A stretch of 64,000 nucleotides of DNA, taken from contig JABMCL010003926.1 in assembly GCA_018857735.1 (NCBI GenBank), positions 357,501 through 421,500 on the forward strand, given 5' to 3'. The notes under the pieces were generated by a model. The model was not told the origin of the DNA. It worked only from the letters and a program-made list of their open reading frames with translations, and searched no databases. This stretch comes from Alviniconcha marisindica. Taxonomy: Eukaryota; Mollusca; Gastropoda; Provannidae. Position 1 is the first letter of the stretch; each line of letters begins with the position of its first letter. The position numbers were made by a program, and so were the translations under genes. This document shows positions 34,701 through 48,167 of this stretch, piece by piece.

Positions 34701-37700
34701 GTCGTTCAAGGTTACGTTGTGCTTCCGCCAAAAGTGGTCAGCCATCTCGAGCTGGGACTTGAAGACGCGGCTGCACAGACGGCACTCAAAGCCGGGGGTC
34801 CTGGCAGACTCCAGGTGCAAGGCAAGGTGGGAGAAGGCGTAGAAGAGGGAGGCGCAGACCTTGTCGCACAGGCAGCACCTGAACACCTGCATCTCCTGCC
34901 CTGTGCTGGAGCAGGCGCCCTCCAACCGCGTGAACAGCACCGTCTCCTTCTTCACTGCCATCTGGACCTTTCTGGGAGGGAGGGGGACAGCATCACCGGT
35001 GCTCCCATCCAGGGGAGCAAACTGCGGCAGCTCCACATCAATGACATTGGAGCCGGGCCCACGGTCCTCCGACCACGATCCCTCGCTAGCCACCGACGTC
35101 TGCCGCTGAAGGCCCTGCTTGAAATCTGGCGAGTAGGAAGAGCAGGAAGCAAGGGATTGTGGGACTGGAGGAGGCGGAGGAACACTGTGGTCAGCCTCTC
35201 CTTCTGGTTCTGTGGATTCAGAACGCACTTCAGCATCTGCAACAGCAAGCAAGCAGACTACGGTGATGTGAAATGCAGGTGGTCCCTCTTTTCTTCTCTT
35301 GTTTACACCCCACAACTAAAGGATAGCAACATCATGAAGACTTTCACACTCTCAAAACGGTCAAATTTCAGACAGATCACTGAAAGGATCTGAGTCAAAC
35401 TCACAAAAGGTTAAAAAGAACGCTATTTGGACAAAAACAAAAATACAGCATTCTTTGTTTGAGAAAACAAAATAGCATTCTTTTTAACTGTTCATGTGTT
35501 GGGATCTTGCTCTAGAATGCTAGCAGTCATGCTCGTTTCAGGTTTTTTGAAGGGATCTGAAGTCGGAGTTACTGTCAGAACTGACGTGCTCTATGCATGG
35601 GAATGTCAAACTATTATCATTAAGGATTGCGGGAAAGGTAAGTAAGTAAGTAAACTGGTGTTTTACACCCAGTCAGTGATATCAGGGATTGGGGGACAGA
35701 AGACGGCTAAGTGGCTAATGCAGGTGAGACGGGAGAGGGAGGAGACAAAGGTAAAACTCCACGAGACATTTTTCAACTCAATGAATACACAGTCTTGAAT
35801 GAATGGCTGCATGAAAGTTTATATAATACATATGGCGCATAAAAACCTCCACACAAAACCTCACACAGTGCCAGATATGCGCAGTGCACAGATCTAAGCT
35901 CTCACAAGCTAAAGCTGCCACAACACAATCAACACCCTGAACTGTGCAATATTTGGCTAGTATACTTAAAATATTGATTTCTAACTGGATCAAATCAAAC
36001 CATACATATTCAACACCATACCGCTTCATCTGATCATATGATCCAATAGGTACTGAACAAGTTAACCAAATTAACACTGCTGCTTGAATGGTGAGCAAAA
36101 CCACACATCAACGTGCTGAAGTACACAAATAGTCCAACAACCACCCACACAAAGTACTACACGTCAACATGTTGAAGTACACAAACAGTCCAACAACCAC
36201 CCACACAAAGTACTACACGATAATGCGCTGAAGTACACAAACAGTCCAACAACCACCCACACAAAGTACTACACGTCAACATGTTGAAGTACACAAACAG
36301 TCCAACAACCACCCACACAAAGTACTACATGTCAACATGTTGAAGTACACAAACAGTCCAACAACTACCCACACAAAGTACCACACATCAATGTGCTGAA
36401 GTACACAAACAGTCCAACAACTACCCACACAAAGTACCACACATCAACGTGTTGAAGTACACACAGTCCAACAACTACCCACACAAAGTACCACATGTCA
36501 ATGTGTTGAAGTATACAAGCAGTCCAACAACTACCACACAAAGTACCACATGTCAACGTGCTGAAGTACACAGTCCAATAACTACCCACACAAAGTACCA
36601 CACGTCAACGTGCTGAAGTACACAGTCCAATAACTACTCACACAAAGTACCACATGTCAGTGTGCTGAAGTACACAAACAGTCCAATAACCACCCACACA
36701 AAGTACCACACGTCAATGTACTGAAGTACAAAGTCCAACAACTACCCACACACAGTACCACACGTCAATGTACTAAAGTCCAACAACCACCCACACAAAG
36801 TCACATTCAGTCCTCAGTGTTCTGATCTCTCTACCATTGTAGCCATTCTGGTGTACTTTGCTTTTTGTCTCTCCTCTTTTCCGCTTTGAGAATACCATCC
36901 GACTATTTAGCTTCTACTGATTTTACTTGATATGATATGACAATTAGGGTCATCAGATTTACTCAGGCCAAAAGCCTTCATCTGGTCTCTGCCAGCCTCA
37001 GCTATTCTACCCTAACTTTCAACACGGAGGTCGTGCCTGGGTAGGCAAAATTCCGCGAAGAAATTTCTCGTCTCGCCCAGTGGAGTCCAGCCAGCTCTTA
37101 GAAGCTGGACTTCTTTCTTCTTCCTCTTGTTTTTCTTTTTTTTAAACCCACTTTTCAGCCCAACAGCACAAAGTTGACAAACAACTCCAACCTGCACAGG
37201 AGGCCGAGGGAAGGGCTGAGGGAAGGGCGGGGCTGTAGCGAGACTTGCCGTTGCCCCCTTCTTGCTCCAGCCGCGGAGTCCAGCCCTCCATGGCCGCCAG
37301 GTTGCGCATGGCCGAGCGGGTCTTGAGGCGTAGGTAGCGTTCCTCCAGCCCCTGGCTGAGGGGGATGTCCAGGTTGTGGGTAGCTTTCATGTGGTAGTTC
37401 AGGCTTCCCGGCTGCTTGAAGCCTTTGTTGCAGTACTGAAACCACCAACAGAACCTTGAAGCCTTTGTTGCAGTACTGAAACCACCAACAGAACCTTGAA
37501 GCCTTTGCTGCAGTACTGAAACTACCAACAGAACCTTGAAGCCTTTGCTGCAGTACTGAAACCACCAACAGAACCTTGAAGCCTTTGTTGCAGTACTGAA
37601 ACCACCAACAGAACCTTGAAGCCTTTGTTGCAGTACTGAAACCACCAACAGAACCTTGAAGCCTTTGTTGCAGTACTGAAACCACCAACAGAACCTTGAA

Positions 37701-39252
37701 GGCTTTGTTGCAGTACTGAAACCACCAACAGAACCTTGAAGGCTTTGTTGCAGTACTGAAACCACCAACAGAACCTTGAAGGCTTTGTTGCAGTACTGAA
37801 ACCACCAACAGAACCTTGCAGCCTTTGTTGCAGTACTGAAACCACCAACAGAACCTTGAAGCCTTTGTTGCAGTACTGAAACCACCAACAGAACAAGTTG
37901 GCATGTGCTGTTTCGCATGTGGGACACACCTCTCTTAACTTCTTACTGCTGCTGTAGACAGGATTGGAACCTCTCTTAACTCTTTACTGCTGTACATGGG
38001 ATTGGAACCTCTCTTAACTCTTTACTGCTGTACATGGGATTGGAACCTCTCTTAACTCTTTACTGCTGTACACGGGATTGGAACCTCTTGTAACTCTTTA
38101 CTGCTGTAGACAGGATTGGAACCTCTCTTAACTCTTTACTGCTGTACACAGGATTGGAACCTCTCTTAACTCTTTACTGCTGTACACAGGATTGGAACCT
38201 CTTGTAACTCTTTACTGCTGTACACAGGATTGGAACCTCTCTTAACTCTTTTCTGCTGTAGACAGGATTGGAACCTCTCTTAACTCTTTACTGCTGTACA
38301 CAAGATTGGAACCTCTCTTAACTCTTTACTGCTGTACACAGGATTGGAACCTCTCTTAACTCTTTACTGCTGTAGACAAGATTGGAACCTCTCTTAACTC
38401 TTTACTGCTGTAGACAGGATTGGAACCTCTCTTAACTCTTTACTGCTGTAGACAGGATTGGAACCTCTCTTAACTCTTTACTGCTGTACACAGGATTGGA
38501 ACCTCTCTTAACTCTTTACTGCTGTAGACAGGATTGGAACCTCTTTTAACTCTTTACTGCTGTACAAGGGATTGGAACCTCTTGTAACTCTTTACTGCTG
38601 TACACAGGATTGGAACCTCTCTTAACTCTTTACTGCTGTAGACGGGATTGGAACCTCTTAACTCTTTACTGCTGTAGACAGGATTGGAACCTCGCTTAAC
38701 TCTTTACTGCTGTACACAGGATTGGAACCTCTCTTAACTCTTTACTGCTGTAGACAGGATTGGAACCTCTTAACTCTTTACTGCTGTACACAGGATTGGA
38801 ACCTTGCTTAACTCTTTACTGCTGTACATGGTATTGGAACCTCTTAACTCTTTACTCCTGTACATGGGATTGGAATCTCTCTTAATTCTTTACTGCTGGA
38901 CATGGATTGGAACCTCTGTTAACTCTTTACTGCTGTGTATGGGATTGGAAACTCACTTAACTCTCAATGCTTTTTTACATCCAGTTCTCAGGGCAAACAG
39001 TCAAAAACAAAATATCAACTCCAAAAATGTGTGCATGCTTTGAGTTGTCTTGCTAAAGAAAGACAGAGCTAGACACACATACACAGAGAAAGAGAGACTG
39101 ACAGAGCTAGACACACATATACAGAGAAAGAGAGACTGACAGAATAAATATTAAAATGAATGTTTGCTGCCACACATTTCTTCTTCCTAAAAAGCAAAAG
39201 CGAAAACAAAAATCTCACTTGACAGATAAATGGCTGAGACACAAAGAGGAAA

Positions 39253-39339
<87 letters not shown>

Positions 39340-42300
39340 ACACACACAGACATACACACAAGTGCTAGTACTAGTAGTATGTGGCTGTCTACATGGAGTT
39401 ATACTGCACTATGCAAGTCCACACTGACATCATCACTGACCGTAGACAGAAAGAGAAACAGCAAGAATGAATATTTGGAAAACGAACAAGTGTTTGCTGC
39501 TGTATGTTTCTTCTACCTAAAAGCGAAGACGAAAATCTTACATGACAGACAAACGGACGTTCTCCTGTGTGCACCATCAAATGTCGCTTCAGGTCCGACG
39601 GCTTGATGAACACTTTCTGGCAATGGGGACAACTCCTCTTTGCCAGGTCACCCCCAGTTTCCTCCCCTCCTACATCGGCATCGTCCAGGCTTGAAGTCAG
39701 GGTGGACACGTTGATGCTTAGGTCTTGCATGGCATCTGCAGCGCAGGCGGCTTTGGCGTGGTCGCTGTGGGCGGACGGGGAATTGCTCGTGTCCCCCGAC
39801 GGTTTGGCTGTGCAGGGGGTTAAGAAAACAAAGCTTGCAATGACAGCCGTGGGCCTGTGCCTTACTTTCTTAAAGGGGATCCGGTTGGGTGGAGTTCCAC
39901 CCTCTGGCACTCTCATTATATATATAATACTAATGCTTCCAGGCAGTATCTGTCATAATTCTAATACTGTAGTAATAATGGACAACTTAGTGCACCTAAC
40001 CTGAATTGATCCTGAGCACTTACAAATTCTTTTAAACACACAAATTAGATATAATTACATATGTGTATATTTTTACAACAAAGATTCAAAAGCAAAGAGA
40101 TATATGCGCATCCACATCTACAGACACACATGCATGCACTGACACAGACAGACAGACAGACACACACACACACATACAACTAAGAGCAATGGGACTGAAG
40201 AAAAGGGTTTTTAATCTGCAAGAGAGGTTTTGAAAGAAGATGCAAAAGAACTGACAGAAACAGCATGGCAGACAGAAACAGGGAATTGGTTCCAGGCAGT
40301 TGGAGCCTGGCTGAAAGAGCGGCACTTCCACTCACCTGACACCTTCTCATCACTGTGCCCATTTGTGCTTCTGGCCATCAGAGACTTCACAAACTCTGGA
40401 ACTGTCATTGACGTGTCTGGCACACCTGACTTCCGCGCCATTCGTCGTGTCTCCAAGGTTTCTCGCAGAAGGTGGGAGGTGCTGGGTGAAACAGTTGCAG
40501 ACGCTGCAGCGGGGTCAAGGTCACTGGTGCTGGCGATGTTGGGGGTGCCGTCAAGCAGTTCTGGGTGGTTGGTGATCTGGTGGCAGTGCAGGCTGCGCTT
40601 GGCTTTGTAGGCTTTTTGGCATACCTGGGCACAGAGACCATGCACTGAATGTGGAAAAACCTTCTCCACGGTTATCCATAGGGGACAGAACTGCAGAACA
40701 CTTTCTGAGGTTTGTGTGAGTGGGCACTTGACTATCACCGGCGGGAGCTGTCACAAGTATCATTTTTGTCGTGACAAAACACGTCTTTTGTCGCAATAAA
40801 AGTATGCTTGCTGCAACAAAGACAAAACTTTTGCCATGGCAAAATTATGTACGTTGTGACAAAATATTTGTCGTGACAAACACAAAGGTTTTGTCACAAC
40901 AAGGATACTTTTGTCCGGACACAAGGCGTGTTTTGTCGCAACAAACGTTTGTCATGACAAAAGTAAGCTTGTTGTGACAAATATTTGTCATAACAAGTTT
41001 TGTCACCACATGAATGCTTGTTGTGACAAGCATTTGTCATGACAAAAGTTTTGTCGCCATAAAAATATGTTTGTCGCAACAAGCATACTGTTGTCATGAC
41101 AAAAGACATGTTTTGTCGCAACAAAAATGACAGACCAAGGTGGGCCCACAGTTGACAGTATCCAGTCCATGGTTGGAACATGATGACCTGCTGGTGGCAC
41201 TGCAGCTGCTGTCACTAATCAGATGAAGGGTTGTGCCGGCTGTCTCCCCCCCCTCCCCCCCCCCCACCATTCACTTTATACTTTTATACTCTTTGTGCCT
41301 TTGTCCAAAACAAATGAAGAAATGCTTACCTTTTTCTGACAGGTAAAAGGGATATTTTAAAAAAGGAAAAAAAAAACAATCTTATATTTATAATGATCTT
41401 GTCAATTTTATATTTAATTCAGAAACCTGCTCGGATTAGTGATGATTAGCAAGATTTAATGAAAAAAAACATAAACAGCATCATTCAAACAGACAAAAAG
41501 GAAAAAGCTGAAAACATGCTAGTTGAACAGTCTCTACAGTATGCGTTTAAACCAACAAAACAGTGCAGCTTACCTTACAGACAAAAGGCTTTTCACCGGT
41601 GTGCTTCCTAACGTGTCGTTGCAATGCAGCCGGTGTGGGTTTGACCACACCGCAATACTCGCAGGTCCTGTGGCTCATCTTTTTACCACCACTCTCCCCC
41701 AAGAAACCTGCTCCTGCCAGTGGCGGATGCAGGCGGGAGCTCTGTCGCCGCGGCGATGCTGCTGCTAGGACCAAGGCCGTTGCTATGGCAGAATGGGACT
41801 TTGAGAAGTTGGGCAAGTGTCTCTGTGCACCTGAGGACAGAGAGAGTGGCCTCCCCCTCTTTTTAGGGGGTCTGCTGATTTCAGATGCGTTGGACCTGGA
41901 CGCCGTCTCGTTGTGTGGATCTGAGCTTTCACTGGCTACATCCTGCTTACTGGGGCCGTCTCCACCTTCCTGCTTTTCTGCAGTCTGCGTGTCACCCTGA
42001 TGAGGAGACGTGGCCACCAGTCCTGGTTCTGGGGAGGCAGAGGGCCCAGAGGGTTGGGGTTCGCAGCCATCCGTCACCTTCCCATCCTTGGGAGTTTTGT
42101 CTTCCTCACCCTCCGAGTCACCTGAAGTCAGACCACGCACTACACATTACTTCACTGGTGTGCAGTACAGTGTACGCAGTGCAAAGTGTTTACAACTGTA
42201 CTTTAAAGAATTAGTACGTTAGAATTAGCTAGTCTTCTGCCATAAACAAGGCCCAAATGCCAGTCAGCACTGTACACAAAGTTTTTGAGCTGGAAGAAAT

Positions 42301-44878
42301 CAGACTCCATGGTCATTCGTTTATGCTGTTGCCAGCACTTACAAACGGAATAGAATCAAGTTAATGTTATTGTTAGTAAAAGTCAAAGGATTACAAAACT
42401 TCCTCAAAACATCAATCTGTCCAACAGGCTAAAAATAACTCTTAAAACAGTGACTTCATCTTTAAGGCCTGGTTGATTTCTTCTTCTTCTGTGTTCCATT
42501 TGCCTGGTTGATTTTAATTTTAAAACTAGAAATAAATTGGACTAAAAAAACAGCTCAACCGAAAACAGATAAGTAGCTTAGCTCTCCATCTCATTTTTCA
42601 TTGTTTTTCACCGTTTAACTGTTAAGTGTTGTTTTGTAGCTTGATAAAGGGGATTACCCTGAAAATTTGCATGTTGTGTTTCACCCAAATAAATAGCATT
42701 CTTTTGAACCTTTCATGCGTTTGGATCTTGTTTTAAAAACTGAGTTTTGTGAGTGGCACTGGACTTGGTGATAATCAGTGGCATTGGATTTAAAAAACAC
42801 TGTCATTGAGTCCAAGCTGCCCTGTGATTCTTCAATCTTCCTCCATAACATGAACAGTTATGCAGTACTTGTCATACTAAACTTAGTTGAGGACACCGCA
42901 GCACAGGTTATAACACTTGATGGTGTTTTGTAATCCAGTCTACCCACCCCTCACATCCCTCAGACTTCAAAAACTGAACATGACATCACAAGCCGCTGGG
43001 CATTTCAAAACAGAATCCTTTATAAAGTTTATTTGTACATTGCTATGTTGCTGTCTTCAAGTGGTCGATGGTTTTAACAATGGCTGTTATTCAACTGTCC
43101 ATTATTTCCTCTCTTGAGGGGGGTACACACGCACACTGTCTCACGCACACACACACTGTCACACACATGTACACACACACACAGAGTCACACACATGCAC
43201 ACAGTCACACACACACACATGCATACACACACACACAGTCACACACACACACTGTCACACACACACAGTCACACACACACTGTCACACACACACACACAG
43301 TCACACACACACTGTCACACACACACTGTCACACAGTCACACACACAGTCACACACACTGTCACACATGCACACACACAGTCACACACACAGTCACACAC
43401 ACTGTCACACACACACAGTCACACACACAGTCACACACACACACTGTCACACACATGCACACACACACACGGTACAAAACTGCAGAAATCCATTACCGTA
43501 ACCAGTGAAGTCTTAACAACAAAACAACTGCACGTTCCCACCCCCAAAAAACCTTAAAAAACGCACGTGCCCACCTTCCCAAAAGTTCAGTGCCTCCGCA
43601 CGCGGTGTCTCGTTCGTCCAAGAAACTGCCCAGCCTTCACCCTGCTCACCGTAGTGACCTACCCCGAAGAAGCGCGCGCACAGAATCCCCCCCCCCCCCC
43701 CCCCCCCCCCCCCCCGCAACAGGAAAAGGGCAACCACACGTGAAGCGCATCCTCGACTCTGTGCAGTCTGAGAACGAAACGGCGAATGGAAGGAAGCCTC
43801 GCACTCGTCTCACTGTCCACAAGATTTTACTCTTCGTCCACAGGAGTGTGCTACACTACCCGCAACAAACTCCGAGCACTAGTTTACGACATCCCGGCTT
43901 TGGACGAACGTGCCGGAAAGCGACGCTAAGAGTGTGGGAGGAACTAAGATGGTTGTAAACCCAGGCTTGGAGTTTGCAGTATTTAATAATTAAAATCGAT
44001 CAAACACGTTCATACCTAGCGGCGAATGAACGCAAAATTTGTGAGTTTAAGTCTGGATAAGTGGAGTCTTAGGTGCCAGTGCTTCGCCGACATCAGCACT
44101 GACGATGCGTGCACGTACTCGGAAACTAGATCTAGATCAAACGTCAGTGGCAAATACACATATAAGTCATAAATGTAAAAAACTCATTTGTTGTTGCAAA
44201 TTTTGGCTTTATTCGCTTATGACTCTGTTTGATTCCGACTGATGAAATCTGTGACCCTGAATGGTGTTTAAAATGACCGAGGTATTTCCGACCGCCTCAG
44301 TCCTTGGATATCCCCCCCCCCCCCCCCCCCCCCCCCCCCCGCGCACCAGCGATTCCCTGGCCTTTGACCCCTACAGACATGTTGGGCAGTCGGTGTCGCG
44401 AAAGCCACGACCAAGTGTGGTCAACACATGGTTGGGTGGCCATTATCATATGTGCGCCCGCCCCTCCGAGATTCCTCCGGAGTCCTATTCTGCTAAGACC
44501 GTAACTATAGTACGAGAGTCCTTACCGAGACTATAAAGCAAGGTCCCGAAGGTCACTGTATAATTATATACATGCAAACAGATCACATACGCACGTTAAA
44601 GACTCACCCTGCAGCCCATGCCAAAGTTCGGCGGATTATGAAAACACCACACTAACCCAGCACGCAAGAAAAGTGCACACACCTCGCCAACGCTGCGTAG
44701 CTTTCCAGTCAAGGCGGTCGTCTGCAACACGGTACGGATTGCCTCCCTTGTCCTGTGCGCCCACCCCTCCCCCGGATAGCTGCTTTTTGGAGGGCGTGGG
44801 CTCCACCCCGTTCATTGACGGCCACGTCCCCCGTGTCCTCCCACCCATTGACAACTCGTCGCTATCTGCATCCTGCAA
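28503..44878 (-). CDS. Multi-C2H2 zinc-finger protein gene (whole span)
   Basis: Nine coding exons on the minus strand, all with GT-AG borders and matching phases, total 4293 bases = 1430 residues plus stop. Presumed nuclear DNA-binding regulator. An AT-hook-like core (KKRGRP, about residue 151-157) is followed by C2H2 fingers at about 219-239, 247-268, 404-424, 432-453, 635-655, 666-687, 816-836, 1311-1331, 1339-1359, 1367-1389 (long His spacing) and an atypical C2HC at 1397-1418. Canonical TGEKPF and TGERPF linkers join fingers 1-2 and 3-4. Three fingers (2, 4 and the pair 8/9) are built or linked across splice junctions. Long Ser/Pro/Glu-rich regions separate the finger groups, and an AEDLSLSS motif resembles a CtBP-binding type site. 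I do not recognise a specific orthologue. Introns carry extensive tandem arrays. Confidence 0.85.
28720..29320. repeat. Intron 8 minisatellite, about 30 bp
   Basis: About 20 irregular units of AAATACAAATGACAAAGAAA + TACACACATA. It fills intron 8 almost completely. Reads as hydrophobic Phe/Val/Ile/Tyr peptides on the minus strand, which is a composition artefact. Confidence 0.85.
29336..29419 (-). CDS. Zinc-finger gene, exon 8
   Basis: 84 bases. Acceptor GTGTCCAG, donor CAGG|GTAAGC. Encodes [18 protein letters not shown]...HMMRHQ, one complete finger (9). Confidence 0.85.
29646..29880 (-). repeat. Two decayed copies of exon 7 end in intron 7
   Basis: Period about 118 bp. The copy adjacent to exon 7 keeps [10 protein letters not shown] and a GTGAGT-like donor, but the CxxC part has changed to GQIIGHKD, so the zinc site is lost. 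The second copy is more decayed. Confidence 0.75.
29877..30025 (-). CDS. Zinc-finger gene, exon 7
   Basis: 149 bases. Acceptor CGCTGTTTCAG is the last of five tandem copies; donor GAGG|GTGAGT. Encodes [20 protein letters not shown] and finger 8 (CIFCHKDF...HMDFH). Two decayed copies of its 3' part lie downstream in intron 7. Confidence 0.85.
30021..30229 (-). repeat. Array of five exon 7 splice acceptors (37-43 bp)
   Basis: Units starting at 30021, 30058, 30101, 30144 and 30187 on the plus strand. Each carries, on the minus strand, GCATTTAGA-type complement, a polypyrimidine part, CGCTGTTTCAG (third copy CGCAGTTTCAG) and the first bases of exon 7 (GTTGTAT). Confidence 0.85.
30722..31085 (-). 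mobile_element. tRNA-derived SINE family B, truncated copy
   Basis: Matches the SINE at 49695-50176 from the (ATCA)n tail end through the TACATGCTACTGCGGTAACA block to GAGTCAGCACAGA. The tRNA-like head is missing. Lies in intron 6 of the zinc-finger gene. Confidence 0.75.
31270..31357 (+). mobile_element. LINE 3' tail fragment
   Basis: GAATGTAAAGCGCACTGAG followed by GCGTTATACGAAAGTTATCT and (ATT)n: the usual 3' end of CR1/L2-like elements. No coding part. Confidence 0.5.
31358..32931. other. Intron 6, unique part
   Basis: Non-coding sequence of the zinc-finger gene intron. A-rich between 32040 and 32480. A 199-codon plus-strand reading at 32102-32701 is antisense intron sequence without splice or protein support. 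Confidence 0.5.
32932..35236 (-). CDS. Zinc-finger gene, exon 6 (large)
   Basis: 2305 bases, about 768 codons. Acceptor GCTGTTGCAG, donor TCCAG|GTAGGG. Contains fingers 5 (CCLC...HLALH), 6 (CRLC...HFWRKH) and 7 (CPKC...HVAFH), an Asn/His-rich stretch, a PPPPPVP tract, many Ser/Glu/Pro segments, KRRK-type basic patches and AEDLSLSS. If unspliced, translation would stop one codon after the donor (Arg-stop). Confidence 0.9.
35237..37191. other. Intron 5 of zinc-finger gene
   Basis: Contains a dispersed-repeat copy (35470-35550), a segment near 35640-35700 (AAACTGGTGTTTTACACCCA) of the same family as the 66 bp satellite at 47.4 kb, and the 56 bp array at 36110-36800. The rest is unique. Confidence 0.6.
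36110..36800. repeat. 56 bp minisatellite (about 12 copies)
   Basis: Units TTGAAGTACACAAACAGTCC + AACAACCACCCACACAAAGT + ACTACACGTCAACATG, with shortened copies to the right. Confidence 0.85.
37192..37435 (-). CDS. Zinc-finger gene, exon 5
   Basis: 244 bases. The acceptor GGTGGTTTCAG is the last of twelve tandem copies. It begins [20 protein letters not shown], completing finger 4 from the Cys on exon 4. The rest is a basic helix-like region ([20 protein letters not shown]). The donor GCAG|GTTGGA is weak but its phase fits exon 6 (Asp codon). Another donor is possible. Confidence 0.75.
37421..37894 (-). repeat. Array of twelve exon 5 splice acceptors (40 bp)
   Basis: Twelve units of exactly 40 bp starting at 37421, 37461 and so on to 37861. 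Each holds, on the minus strand, the intron end GTTGGTGGTTTCAG plus the exon 5 start TACTGCAACAAAGGCTTC. Only a few bases differ. The unit closest to the exon provides the expected acceptor; the other eleven are intact AG acceptors. Confidence 0.9.
37925..38960. repeat. 38 bp minisatellite in intron 4 (about 26 copies)
   Basis: Units CTCTTAACTCTTTACTGCTG + TAGACAGGATTGGAACCT. Immediately 5' (on the gene strand) of the acceptor array. Confidence 0.9.
39060..39336. repeat. 38 bp duplication and GA microsatellite
   Basis: Two copies of GAGCTAGACACACAT..., then a pure GA tract at 39251-39336 followed by a short CA tract. In intron 4. Confidence 0.85.
39542..39807 (-). CDS. Zinc-finger gene, exon 4
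   Basis: 266 bases. Acceptor CCCTGCACAG, donor CAT|GTAAGA. Linker with [15 protein letters not shown], then finger 3 ([17 protein letters not shown]), the linker TGERPF and the first Cys of finger 4 (FVCH). Confidence 0.85.
40336..40624 (-). CDS. Zinc-finger gene, exon 3
   Basis: 289 bases. Acceptor TGTGCCCAG, donor TCAG|GTGAGT. It begins [16 protein letters not shown], completing finger 2 whose first Cys is on exon 2, then a Ser/Thr/Pro-rich linker ([14 protein letters not shown]). Confidence 0.85.
40755..41125. repeat. Palindromic TTTGTC/GACAAA array in intron 2
   Basis: About 20 near-palindromic modules such as TTTGTCATGACAAA, TTTGTCGTGACAAA and TTTGTCGCAACAAA, separated by short spacers (AGTATGCTTG type). 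Unlike the other arrays it has no fixed longer period; the constant element is the inverted repeat. Confidence 0.8.
41574..42121 (-). CDS. Zinc-finger gene, exon 2
   Basis: 548 bases. Acceptor CTGACTTCAG, donor AAG|GTAAGC. Acidic/polar start ([14 protein letters not shown]), AT-hook-like KKRGRPLS, Ala/Leu stretch, then finger 1 (CEYC...HVRKH), the linker TGEKPF and the first Cys of finger 2 (FVCK). Confidence 0.85.
42122..44682. other. Intron 1 of zinc-finger gene
   Basis: Contains a dispersed repeat (about 42690-42735), a CA-rich tract with periodic CACACAGT (43125-43472), and C runs at about 43687-43715 and 44311-44341. The 43730-43960 part is GC-rich. No exon supported. Confidence 0.5.
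44683..44878 (-). CDS. Zinc-finger gene, exon 1
   Basis: Starts at an ATG with A at -3 and encodes [19 protein letters not shown]... to ATQRWR. Donor CGAG|GTGTGT leaves one base, which with GT of exon 2 makes a Gly codon. Lysine/glycine-rich, no domain. This exon is farther from the others (2.5 kb intron), so it is less certain; 5' UTR exons may lie upstream. Confidence 0.6.
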
Positions 44879-47389
<2,511 letters not shown>

Positions 47390-47935
47390 CAGTGCATTAC
47401 AAGAAGTAACTTGGTGTTTTATGCTCAGTCAACCAGTATGGTTACATATAACAGGGCAAACATTACAAGAAGTAACTTGGTGTTTTACGCTCAGTCAACC
47501 AGTATGGTTACATATAACAGGGCAAACATTACAAGAAGTATCTTGGTGTTTTACGCTCAGTCAACCAGTATGGTTACATATAACAGGGCAAACATTACAA
47601 GAAGTAACTTGGTGTTTTGCGCTCAGTCAACCAGTATGGTTACATATAACAGGGCAAACATTACAAGAAGTAACTTGGTGTTTTACGCTCAGTCAACCAG
47701 TATGGCTACATATAACAGGGCAAACATTACAAGAAGTAACTTGGTGTTTTACCCCCAGTCAACCAGTATGGTTACATATAACAGGGCAAACATTACAAGA
47801 AGTAACTTGGTGTTTTACCCTCAGTCAACCAGTATGGTTACATATAACAGGGCAAACATTACAAGAAGTAACTTGGTGTTTTACGCTCAGTCAACCAGTA
47901 TGGCTACATACAACAGGGCAAACATTGCAAGAAGC
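47390..47935. repeat. 66 bp satellite (x8)
   Basis: Eight near-identical 66 bp units with AAGTAACTTGGTGTTTTACG, CTCAGTCAACCAGTATGG and TTACATATAACAGGGCAAAC. Single copies of the same block are seen at 35640, 45238, 48850 and 55290. Confidence 0.9.
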
Positions 47936-48165
47936 ATACAAAATAACTAGACTAATAATATTTAAAGTTACCTATTTACATTAATGACAGACAATAGTTT
48001 TTAAAGCACAGTCAACCATTAAGGTTTTATCAGGGCAAAACACTGCAAGAAGCATACAAAATAACTAGACTAATAATATTTAAAGTTACCTATTTACATT
48101 AATGACAGACAATAGTTTTTAAAGCACAGTCAACCATTAAGGTTTTATCAGGGCAAAACACATTT
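47936..48165. repeat. 106 bp tandem duplication
   Basis: Two copies of a unit containing AAGCATACAAAATAACTAGA and ending in CAACCATTAAGGTTTTATCA; it continues from and is partly homologous to the 66 bp satellite. Confidence 0.8.
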
Positions 48166-48167
48166 TG

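Noticed and set aside
37142..37927. A 261-residue repetitive protein
   Set aside because: The repeat part is the acceptor array read through; only the exon 5 part (37192-37435) is supported as coding unless distal acceptors are shown to be used.
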